A DNA stretch of 64,000 nt from Strongylocentrotus droebachiensis (taxonomy: Eukaryota; Echinodermata; Echinoidea; Camarodonta; Strongylocentrotidae), in NCBI GenBank assembly GCA_035222895.1, contig JAVYIG010007191.1, positions 1-64,000 of the forward strand. Direction: 5' to 3'. Position numbers and translations under genes: made by a program. Of the stretch, positions 1 through 11,600 are shown in pieces. Numbering within the stretch: the stretch's first letter is position 1; each line of letters begins with the position of its first letter. The notes under the pieces are model-generated. The model searched no databases and was not told the DNA's origin. It was given only the letters and a program-made list of their open reading frames with translations.

Positions 1-158
1 TAGTCCACAAGCTAATATCACCGAACAGACTCCTAAATTATATTTAGTTTATTTTTTCATTTGCTCAAGAGGAGCAACAATTTGAGTCTTTTGATTATGT
101 ACATGTATGAGGGGGTACATACTGTACATGTACATGTTCCTCGTAATTTTATTATCTA

Positions 159-843
159 CCGTACTGTAAATCTCCGTGTATAAGACGCACCCTATTTTTA
201 GGACCAAGATTTTTTTTTTTTTTTTTTGCTTTTGCTTTTGCTTTTTTTTACACCGAAGGCAGCAAGCCAGATCAGATAGCATCTTCTTTCAGCGTACGGT
301 AAGGTACGTTCAGAAACCCAAGCCATGCAGGGTAGGACTTTGATTTATTACAAGGCCGCAGTTGAAGTGCTTGTGTGAACTTGTCACAAATAATAGTAAC
401 AATGTTGTTTTAAAACTAAAGATTACAGAGAAATTTTGCTCTGAGTCGAACAGAAATTTGGACAGGCTAGATTTTGAGTGGTGAGTCCATATTCCCCTCT
501 TGAGTGAGCTGCATGATACGGGTGAGTGAGCTGAATGCATGGGAAAGCTTCGGCCGGCAAAGTGCTTTGTGAAGGGCATAATTTATTTAGACTGAAAAAA
601 TTGAGAAAAAAAACCCTCTTCCCTTCGAATAAGGAACGTAGTTTAACTTCAAATAGTAGATCCTATTCTTTATTGGCATTGTGTAATTCATGTTGAGACA
701 CAGAGATTTCGAAAACCATAAACAGTAGCATTTTGAGGACTCAAAATATCCTGTACCTGTGTATAAGATGCACTTTTTTCCCGCCGGGTTGATGTCTTTA
801 CCCGAAACTTTCTGAAAGGCATCTTATACACAGAGATTTACGG
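159..843. mobile_element. TA-flanked MITE, copy A (Tc1/mariner-like ends)
   Basis: The ends are an imperfect terminal inverted repeat. The left end begins CCGTACTGTAAATC and runs into GTGTATAAGACGCACC; the right end reads ATCTTATACACAGAGA then TTTACGG. A TA dinucleotide flanks both sides, the target duplication typical of the Tc1/mariner superfamily. The same ends bound copies at 2984-5430 and 15915-16457. The interior has a T-rich run and no coding capacity that I can see, so it is non-autonomous. A core near 350-500 is shared with the elements at 6434-6907 and, inverted, 15915-16457. The pogo/Tigger subgroup is possible but not shown. Confidence 0.72.
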
Positions 844-2256
844 TACTTGTTTAAAGTTTTTGAATAGACAGAAATAACCGTCTGGTATCAGGAGTTCTTT
901 CATGGTTTGCATGGGCGAGGGAAATATTGTCAAGGGGGGTGCAATGTAACCCTTTTTCCTACAAAAGAGAATCCATCCAATATTATTACTATTGTTGCAT
1001 GAAAACCTAGTACTTATGATTTTTACCATCACTCACACCGTTATGTTTTTGTATTAATTGTATTTAATCAAAGGGAAAACTGTTTTGTCCCCCTTTACTA
1101 AAGCATTTTTGCATGGTACATGTAGATGTACGTTCATTCATTTGAGCTTTAGCATGTACTTAAAAACATACCGGTACTGTAAATGTGTATGTACTGTACA
1201 TACATCCCTGTTTCCATACTTGGTGCACCATCAACCACAAGATGATGAAATACAATTGTATGGTCATCTGATTTCTTTTCGAAAAAACATTAAATATTGA
1301 AGTCAAATTGCATCGTCATCCGTACTATAGTTCTGAAAGCACAAGATGTACTGATTTTCCTGGTATACATAGATACATTGTACATGACTACTCTCAGATC
1401 TTGTCTGTTTGTGTAGCTGAATGCCAGGCAAGCATGGCTTGTTCAGCTTTATTGGCTGGAGCCTCCATACATGTACAGTGTAGCTTAGCAGCTTTTCTTT
1501 AGGGATAGATACTTATCTATACTCAAAGATTAGATGTACAGAACAGTTGATTACGAGTATTGGGTTGTGTATCAATTGAATGCAATATTGCATATAATTG
1601 AGATAAATTGCTAGCAAGGTTGCCCCACGGTTTCCTCTCCTGTGATGATGATATGAAATATTGCTTCTCATCATTTCAGCTAATATCCTTTATATCCTGA
1701 ACATCTTGAATCACCAAATCTAATTAGACCTTATTCAATCACCGAGTATCAGATAAGTAGAGACAGAACTCAAAATTTGTCATTCAGTTTCTGTATTTCA
1801 CTTTTTATACAGATAATATTAGTGATATTTGATATTTAAATCCACCTTGACGGTGCTCTAATGTTACCCTGTCTCTAGCTAACAATTTCTGTGATCAAAG
1901 TGCTCATTTGAAGATTTTCTTTCTACCAAGTACCCATTTTAACACCTGGATAGAGAGTGGCAAATGCTGATTAATTAGATGTCTTGCTTGCCAAAGAACA
2001 TTAGTGATGCTCCAGGGTTTGATTTGAACCTAATCTCCAGTCACCTAAACAGTGTACATGTATTCTTTCAAAATGTACATGAAGTATGAAATATTACATT
2101 TAGGAATGTGATCTTTAACATTTTTGACGATTCTCTGGGGGACAATTAATGTATTTTGTCTCTCCAACCTCTCCTACAAATGTATACAACTAATCTTTAA
2201 TGTATGTACACATAATTTTGTCATAATTATTATTATTACTTTTTTCATCTTTGCAG
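844..2256. other. Non-coding stretch upstream of the first clear KRIT1 exon
   Basis: AT-rich sequence with repeated ACATGTAC motifs and no strong gene signal. One weak candidate is a possible upstream KRIT1 exon at about 1331-1486, plus strand. Its reading contains T-R-C-T-D-F-P-G and I-L-S-V-C, loosely resembling the end of the human KRIT1 Nudix region (see findings). Otherwise I see nothing recognisable here. Confidence 0.4.
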
Positions 2257-2341
2257 TGATTGATATCTTTCTGAGAAAACTGTCCAAGAATCACTGACTC
2301 ATGCCTGTTGGACTAAGTCACTACTTAGAAGAAACGGAGAG
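2257..2341 (+). other. KRIT1: 5' part of the first visible KRIT1 exon (UTR or interrupted coding)
   Basis: A good acceptor (T-rich tract then GCAG) ends at 2256. In the frame of the NPAY segment the sequence reads GAT TGA, then YLSEKTVQ and on into SLLRRNGE before the ATG. The stretch D-stop-Y-L-S-E-K lines up with human D-K-W-L-D-E-R at the end of the Nudix region. Either the exon is 5' UTR of a form lacking the Nudix domain, or coding sequence is interrupted by the TGA at 2261-2263 (allele, assembly error or real loss). A weaker internal acceptor at 2328 would avoid the TGA. Confidence 0.5.
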
Positions 2342-2622
2342 ATGAATTCTCAAACGCGGAACCGGAACCGACCTGCGGCCCCTCCCGAGCGTAGATTCAG
2401 AGGCAATGTGACGAATCCAGCATACATCACTCAGGTTACACAATCACAGTACCGGATTCCACCGGCTGAAGCTCTAAATAAGATGAAGATGCTTGAACAT
2501 TGTGATCGGGCTGTTATCAATCCAATGTTTCATACACCTTCTCCTGATCATCCATCTAATGATCCAGTAAGTCTCTCTGATACCTAGCCCTGGAGTTATT
2601 CTTTTCAACCTCTCTCTCTCTG

Positions 2623-2666
<44 letters not shown>

Positions 2667-5600
2667 ATTCTCTGAGTCTGTCTCTGTCTGCTCTGTGCTA
2701 ACTGCTATGATCCATTGTGGAATTCTTGTTATTTTGTATAATTATTTTGTAATATTCCACATTGTTAAATAGTTTACTGATGACTACGCCCAGTTACAAA
2801 CCGTGACTGAAATATTTGAATTTCTAAACAGCATGATGGAAATTGAGAAATATTGTTATCTAAATGTTGGCTATAACAAATTTGGTCCAACTGAAGGGAA
2901 TTCCTTTTTACTAGGTTTCTTGGGCACTGGTGTGTAAATGATAAAAAATTAATTATGTTTTTCATGTTTCACTTTTTGACATACCGTAAATCTCTGTGTA
3001 TAAGGCGCACCTGTGTATAAGGCGCACCCCTATTTTGAAGACGACAAACAAAAAAAAAAGTGTCATCTTTAGTTTTAAAACCAACATTATTACTAGGTCT
3101 AACTTAGTTCCAATCGGCAAGGTTTTGTTGCCACTACGGAGATCTAAACAAAATAATTATCGGCAAGGTTCTGTTGCCCCTACAGAGATCTAAAAACAAC
3201 TAGAATTTAATTCGTCACGAGGACGAATAATGTGGTCTGTCTTCAAGTCTTATGATAGATTATAATATTTACTATGTTGAGAAAGGGAGAAGTTATATAG
3301 ACATGTAAACAATGATGATCATCATGATGATCATGATGATGATGATCTTGATAGTAATGACGACGATGATGATGATCATGATCATGATGATGTTGATGAT
3401 TATCATCAACAGACCATAATGACATCAGACTGAAAAAAAATGAGAGATCAGTTAGATAGTATATAGTCTCAGCTACAACATACTCAAAAATCAACAAAAA
3501 TCAAGCCGAAATAATGGCGATATTGCTCGCAAAAGACAAGAATGTAGAATCCAGATTTGAGAAAAAGTCATCTTCCATAAGGATTACACGCAAAAAGTAA
3601 TGGATCAAGTGATAATAGGGTAATAAAAAAGTAAATATGGTTGTCTATTACATTATTACCGATTGTACGTGTTTTAATATTTAAAGGAGATGGTACAGTG
3701 AAAGGTCAAAAAGAAAAAAAAGTGAAAACAAAAAATTGTTGAAGACGCCCGGACTCGAACCAGGGGTCTCGAGGTCGGAAGTCAAGTGCGTTACCGATAT
3801 ACCAAAACATTTCCCATATCAATTACACGTAAACGGAAAATAGAATTCGCAAATCCAACTTTGCAAGTGAAATATGAGCATGATACCAGCATCTGATCGA
3901 AAAATGTGATAGCTTATTGTCTCAGCTACAACATACTCAAAGCTCAGCGAAAACAAAGCTAAAACGACGGAGATATTGCTCGCAAAAGACAGGATGTAGA
4001 ATCCAGTTTTGAGAAAAAGTCATGTCCCATAGAGAATACACACAAAATGTGGAAAATTGACATGCCACCTTTAATCGCAAAAATACGCCATGATACCTTT
4101 GTCAAAATGAAATATTGTGTTGATCGCATTTGTAGAGAATTGTCTAAGCTACACATGTAGATCATATCAAAATTTGGAAGAAAATCTATCAATATTTACA
4201 GAGATACAGTCAATTTTCCAGAAATATGCTGACGTCGTAATATGCAAATTGAAATTTTGAGTTGGGAGGCCATTATGATGACGTCATGAGTTAATTGAGG
4301 GACAAATGAGACTAGAAATCATATCTCCGATTCATCGTCTATCCAAATATGAAAAAAACGGGGGGTATCCATCCATTTTGAAGAGTTGCAATGAATTTTT
4401 TATAGGCATGTTTTTGCACACGTATGTTATCTATTACAAGAGCTCGCACGCACGGATGCGTATCTTAACGGACGCTCATTCCGTTATTAATGGTCAGAAA
4501 AAGGTGAACAAGGTATCAAAATGCTTGAAAAAATGTGCCAAATATAATGAAAGAGAAAATTTGGCGATTCTACTTTGCAAAATGAAAGTACGCGCAAAAA
4601 CGCGCACGCATGCGCGTCTGCGCGTTTTTTTGCAAAATGCTTAAAATGGCCTGAAACGTATGCAAAATTAATTTGATATGATTTTGAGCATTTTGAAATT
4701 TTGCGCGCGGGCTGACGCGCGGACGTACGCATGCGCGCGCGTTTTTTGACCTAAAATTGACTGGACGGATATTGACCTTAATCATGATAAATATGAATGA
4801 CAAATGCTTTCCGTTATGAAGATATGATCATGAGTAAAAAGTACAAAAAAAAACACAAAATGGCGCCTGGATGACGTCATGAAGATTTGATGACCTTGAA
4901 AATGTTACTGTCACGTCTCATGACAATGACCTATGACTGTGCTAAAATTGAAGGAAATTGATTGAACCGATCTTGAGTTATCCTGTGAACAAAAAAGTGT
5001 GAAGAAATAAATAAAAATAAAGAATAAAAAAATAAATAAATAAAGAAAGAAAATTCTGACGAAAACAATAGGTGATCTGTCATTGACAGACCACCTAATA
5101 ATAATCGGCAAGGTTTTGTTGCCCCTACGGAGATCTAAAAACATTAATTATCGGAAAGGTTTTGTTGCCCCTACAGAGATCTAAAAACAATAATAATCGG
5201 CAAGGTTTTGTTACCCCTACGGAGATCTAAAAACAATAATTATCGGCAAGGTTATACATTTAACGGTTAAACGTTAAGCACAAAAAACTAATGACTCAGG
5301 CTTATCGAAAACCACTAAAAAGAAGCATTTTGAGGAGTCAAAATATCCTGTACCTGTGTATAAGGCGCACCCCCGATTTTTTATTTTTGCCGACAGGAAA
5401 AAAGTGCGCCTTATACACTGAGATTTACGGTATCTTGTAATGTTAAATTGCATTTTTGAAAAATTAACTGTTAGATAATATTTAATGATATGAAATCAGA
5501 TGCGCTATCAATTCCTTAAACTGACCTGATCGTATCTAATGATCTTATGCATCCCTTGGCAAGTACATGTAGGGTCTGGATCAATTCAATATCTACTGTA

Positions 5601-8600
5601 CATAGAGTCTATATGATAGAGAAACAGTGAAAGAAAAGAATGGGTGTGTATTGTAACATTAAAAAAACACTGGGTTTTTATCATAAATGACACTTTATCA
5701 GTCATTTATGATTAAGTTCATATTTAGGGGTGCATCATGAGATTCTTATACCAAGAACAAGTTAAAATATATAAGTAATGTCTTTATATGAAACATGAAT
5801 GTTAACATCATGTTTGGTAGATACCTGTGTCTGTGTACATGTCATGCACACTGCACAGTAACTCAAAGAAGGTGTAGGTAGTGAGGTGTAGGTAGTGAGG
5901 TGCAAGGTGTTTTCTTGATTCCTAGGCTAGAGCTGTTTTCATCAGAGATAGGTTGAGAGGAAGCAAGGTGGGCATCCTGTGATGATATCTACTCCTAATC
6001 ATCTGCATTAGATACTCAGCCAACTTGGTCCCTAGGTGTTCAAATCAGGTGTCAAGTTCTCCGTGATTTATCCATGATTTATCCATGATGAAACAATGGG
6101 ATGATGGATGTGACCTATTTCAAAGTAAAATCTAATCCTGATGAGATTGATGCAAAATGACTTTTATATTGCTTTCACATTACCGCTTTTGTTTGGAAGC
6201 TCTCCAAACTTTACAGGTGTGCTCACCTTTTGAAAGGGAATGTACCTGGTGTCGTGTTCAATTTTACATCAGTTTCTTTTGCATAATATATACACTGTAC
6301 TTCTTTCACTAAGGCAATTATTGATGAATCAAATAATATCCTGCAGCGTCAAGTCATCTAATAAAATTTAAAACTGATCATTAATATCAGGCCTGATAAT
6401 TACCTGATTAAGGCTGTGCACAACAGTGTAATGAGGTACCCGAGTACACTCCCGGGCTCACAAGCGAAGACTCGAATATTCGGACGCCATGTTTTTTTAT
6501 AGTTTTTTTGAATTTTTTGATTTTTTGGATTTTTTTGCCACTACCATACCACTCTGCAGTTTCCCAGGTCCCTCGCCAAAAACGCATGCAATTTTACTTT
6601 GAGTTGCAGTTGAAGGCGCCGATTTAATAAGAATAATAACAGTAAACAATGCTGTTTTAAAAACCAAAGATGGCAGAATAATCCATGTTCCTCCAAGTCC
6701 AAACAGAAATCTGGACATTTGGTCCCAGTTTCTGAAAGGTGAGTTTGACAGCTAGTGCTTGAGTTGGGAAACATTTTTACCGACGGTACCATGCCAGCGG
6801 TCGCCGCTCTCCGCTCTCCCTGGCACAGGTAAGCGTGGGCCTGGACATTTTTTTTTTTTTTTTTTGCGGCCGAATATTCGGGTACGAGAAATCGTACCCG
6901 AGTACTTGTCAACCGTGTGGGTACACGAGCATTTGACTCCCCGTCGCAGCCTGGCTGATTTAAATTGGTTTGTCAATTTTTTTTCCCCCTGATTTTTCCT
7001 GAGTTTACCCCCATATTTTCCCTAATATTCCTGATTTTTTTTCTCCCAATTTTCTCACTCAAAAGGAGGGAATTTTTTTGAGATGCCATTTTTTCCCCCC
7101 TGAATCGTTTTTGTTTTTTTTACTTGAGGAAAAAAAAAAAAATCTTGGGAATAAATGGGTACAACTGTAGCTAAATGCACCTGACTATATGCCACTATAT
7201 CTCTACTACTAGTGTTTTACTGACTAAACTAACCTAAAAGTTATTTTCATTTATTTTTGAGCCATCATATCCTACAAGTAAATTAAATCTTTGAATACAA
7301 GACATGTTTAATATGAAGCATAATACCTGTGTAAAATATTGGTATCATATCTTGATTAGAATTTAGGACCATAACAATCTATAGAGGATTAAGCCTACAT
7401 GATCTAAGTACTGATAAAAGGTGTTACCACAGAGATGACTCTTGTCAAAGGATTCAAATCCTGACAATTTGTGAAGGAGGTAAACATGCATCAGGATCAA
7501 GAACATTTTACCTTAATTTGTTCATAACATGGCAATAGGCCTATCCTCATATTCTGTCTGTCTGCCTTTAATATATCTGAGTCATAACATTGTCACTCCT
7601 CCTCACATCAGAATATAAAACACACGCATATCCCATTGTCAAAACTAATTTGATGACCTGTCATAGCCCACCTACTAAGTTTACAAGCTTATCGTTATAG
7701 GACTGAAACTACCAATATCATAATCCTACTTACAACAAGATCAATTTCTTTTGGAGTCAAATTCAAATAGAGAAGGAAAAATCTTGACACATTGGCACAG
7801 GACTGTAAGAGACAAGATAACATTGTGTCTGATCTAATGATTCTAATAGCACTAGTAGAGAATGTCAGCTTGGATGATACATGTATTCTTTCTTGATTTT
7901 ATCTAGCATTGCTCCTAGAAAAATGAATCGCTTGACCTTTCAGCTCATTTACTGGTACAGTACATCCCAATATTGGAGTTCAGAAACCAATTTTAACTTT
8001 GCTCTGTGGGTTGTCATTCACAATTAAACCACAATATTGTTGAAACAACATACTGTACATTGGCTTTATTTTGAACCATTAGTGTCATTTTACACAACAA
8101 ATATTTACATGTAAGTAGTTGATGGAGCAAGGTAAAAATTGGTCTGTCTAATTGCAAACAATATCAAACAAAAAAAGCTCCCAAAGCAAAGCTTTTGATC
8201 ATTACCAATAAAGCTTAACTTTTATATGAAATGTAATAACTTCCGTCCATACATTGAGCATAATTTATTACATTTTAATTCTTCACATTAAAGATTAAGG
8301 CCAAGATGAAGGTTTCTTAAACTTAAAAATCATAATTTAAGTACCAGTAACACATTTTTGTAAACTTTCATTCCTGATTGCAATTTTGAGCTTGCAAATA
8401 ACAGAATGGTTACATGTATCAAACAAGCAAACAATAAACCAAGTGATTTCCTTCAAATGGTAAAGAAACAGTATACACATGTACATGTTTTCTTTTATCA
8501 ACTCACAAACTTTTATAAATGTTGTATTTGATAAAAATGTCTATAATTTATTTAATGCAAAGTCATTTTTAGTCTTGCAATTTGGTTTGCAGAAAACTGA

Positions 8601-11600
8601 CCGACATATCACACTGCTTTTTGTATATTTTTGTCTGGTCAAAGGGTGTAGGCTGTGTGAAATTACAAGTAGGTCAAGACTCAAGATCATATCTTAATTT
8701 AGCGAGGGAAAAGGAAGAAGTAGGGTTGGGTAGCTGATTTGCAAAATTAGATCAGCCAGTTGAGATCAAAACAGAAACTACAAATATATTTTAGAAATAG
8801 AATTATGAGTAGTGGCCAGAAAGTTATCTTTTGGTTCAGTATAACATGTACATGTAGGAAGACCTATCAACAAGTGTACAATCTTCTCTCCCTTTATTTA
8901 TGTATGAATTGCCTTTCAATTTGTTCTTTCTGAGATCAAATATTTTGAAATGTTTTTGATGATTTGTTTATTTTCTGCTCTGACCATTGAACCCCTCTCT
9001 GTATACACTACACATACACACGTTAGGAATTAGGAATCATTGCAAGTCATTTATTATATTTTCCTCTTACAGTAATTAAATACAGGTTCACTGACTTAAG
9101 CTGAGAGGTATCCACTTTAAACTCATTAGGGATTTGAGGTTTGGAAAAAGGGTAAGGGGAAAGTCTGGGTCAAAAGAGAAGAGGCGTGACGTCGATATAA
9201 TTTTTGTGAGAAAGGTTTGTAAAGGTAGGGATGGAGTTATATCCTCAAAATCTCTTCATTCTTTTCTTTTCTTTTGATTGATTGTGGTTAATGATAATCT
9301 CACAGTGCTATACCTTGAGACTATCTTTATCTTATCTCACTTCTCTTTAGGCAGGTAGCCAGGGTGTATTTATATTTGGAGAATGGGAGGGGGGGGGGGG
9401 GGTAAGAGGGGAATTATCATGTATCAAAATGTGTTTAGCCAGATTTATTGAATTTGAAATGAGAATCATAACCCTTAAGAAATGTTGAAGATGCTTTTTG
9501 ACATGCATAATTATACATGTACTGTACAAGCATACCACCAGCAAAAATCACAAAAAAAGTTTAACAACACAATATCTACAGAGAAATTTACTAGAATCTG
9601 GTAATATTTTTAGTTTTTTGTTTGCGGGGGGGGGGGGGGGGGGATTCACCTTGTATGCTGCTTTTTGCTCTAGATTTTAATACTTGTGTACATGGCATGA
9701 GGTACAAACATAAAAAATGCTTGTAAAGATCACCAAACTTTCATTGCCATATTTGATATCTTTTAAGGAATTCGAAATCACAGTGCAATTTGGTACTTTT
9801 GAGAATGCCATTACGTGCATACACTGTATATGTAAGGCTCAAACATTACATGATATTGTAAACAGAATAAGAGTCATATTGCTCAACTTTTATATTTAGC
9901 TTTCCATTGTGGGTAAGCAGAATAATTATCCATGCCAAATGTTTGTTGGACAAATGAATAAGATAAAATCAAATGAAATCATTTGTTTAAAGATTGTTAT
10001 GATTATAGTGATGAAGGCATGTGTGAATCATGGACCTAACTGCAGGTCTGTGATGAAATATCTTGAATATTTGAAAATATGGAATTGCTCAACAGAATTG
10101 ATGTGTCCCTCTGTGCCTCATTGCACTCTTTTATTGCAGGGGATAGAAAGTTCAAACTTGAGACTCTGAGATGTTATAGCTTGTGACATTTATGTTGAGG
10201 ATATGAATGATATCAGAGAATCTTTATTATGTCCGTTCATTTCACATGGAGTAGGTGTCATTCTAACTGCATCAGAGCAGGAAATCATAAAATTTCATTA
10301 CTTGGTTATATGACTTCTCATCACAAAAACAAGACTTGCTGTGATTGAGTGATGCTAAGAGTGCAACTTCAGCCAAAGATGTGATTTTCTTTTTGTATCT
10401 TTTGTGAAGCGCATGGTCTTATCACCACACTGAATCATTTTAATAGTCCATGCACGATTCCCAGCCAATGCACTAAAGTTTGTGGCAAGGCATTCATTTA
10501 CATTTGCCACTTTGTACCCAGGAGAGAAAGGGGGTACCTGGTACGTGTATGGCTTTGAAAGTGATTGAATGTGTCACATGTCTTTACTGTGAGTCATAGT
10601 AGGAATGTTCCCATGTGAGTAGAGATGGTGCACATGCTTCAGCAATGGGAAGGCATGGGTGATTTCTCAGGGTTGCTATTTTTCAGACATTTCCCAGAAT
10701 CTATCAGGTTACTTTTGACACACCATTGTCCATGCTAAAATACGACTTTTTGAAATATCATGAATTTGGGTTTGATTGCTGTTTCAAATTCATGATTCTG
10801 GATTTGTATAAATAGTCTTTCTTGATCCTGATTAGCTATTGTGATACATCATCTGGATATAAGCCCTAAGTAACTATTACGTGAATCAGTCCTAAGAACT
10901 TTTGATCAAGTCTATTTTTGTGATGACTCTGCTGGGCATATGATATTGTTGAAAGGTTTGATGTGGAACAATTAGGCCCAGATTTATGAAAAACGAGTCT
11001 TTGCTACATGTATAATCTGCTATACATGTAGAACGTGTCAGTACAGAAGTCCCTGGGTAAAATGTAAAGTAGAGCAGATTATAAGGGGCTGTCTCAACCA
11101 TTACCCTTCTCTCCTTAAAATTAGTTCTGAATGGCAGAGGAAGTGAGAGAGGCGCGTCAAACACCATGTTCCCACACCTTCTGGACCCTAGAGCGTGAAC
11201 TGTGTTTTGAGTCTCTAATATAAGCAGTGTGCCTGTCAACCTTTACATGAATTGATGATGAAGAAAATGCCAGTGAAGATCCAGAGGTCCAGTTTCGGTT
11301 TCGCACCAAGTGCTTATAAATTGTCATGTTCTTTTTCCTGTTGTGATATTGATGTACATCTTCCATTTCCTAATGACATTAGCCATCTACTCTGATGTAT
11401 TGAACATCAATGCGGTAGGTCTGTTCTGAAGAATGTAGTTCATGTGGAAGGTTACGCATGTGGAATATCAAAGACACATTTATTGTTTGTATCCTACAAA
11501 TGTCAAGTGCCTGAATAGAAATGCTGTAGACAAATAACTCTTAGTCATTGGCAAGTCAATAGTATGCGTACAAAACGTGACAGAAGCTCTTTTTTTTTAG

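Larger units (their letters stand above)
3211..5096. mobile_element. Nested TIR element inside copy B
   Basis: The inner ends are GTGGTCTGTC near 3231 and GACAGACCAC near 5084, an inverted pair. Near the left end ATTCGTC and GACGAAT form a small palindrome. Inside are a GAT-rich microsatellite, a 135-bp direct repeat (3463-3600 and 3917-4052), a tRNA-like segment on the minus strand, and two CG-rich alternating tracts. No open reading frame resembles a transposase. Exact ends are uncertain. The class is unknown. Confidence 0.5.
2984..5430. mobile_element. TA-flanked MITE, copy B, enlarged by a nested insertion
   Basis: The left end is CCGTAAATCTCTGTG with a doubled GTGTATAAGGCGCACC motif; the right end is GCGCCTTATACACTGAG then ATTTACGG. 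TA flanks both ends. The right 100 bp closely match copy A (GCATTTTGAGGA, CAAAATATCCTGTACC). Without the nested element (about 3211-5096) it would be roughly 560 bp, close to copies A and D. It lies in KRIT1 intron 1. No transposase was seen. Confidence 0.75.

Noticed and set aside
3243-3497. Histidine/aspartate-rich peptide
   Set aside because: It arises from the GAT microsatellite inside a transposon.
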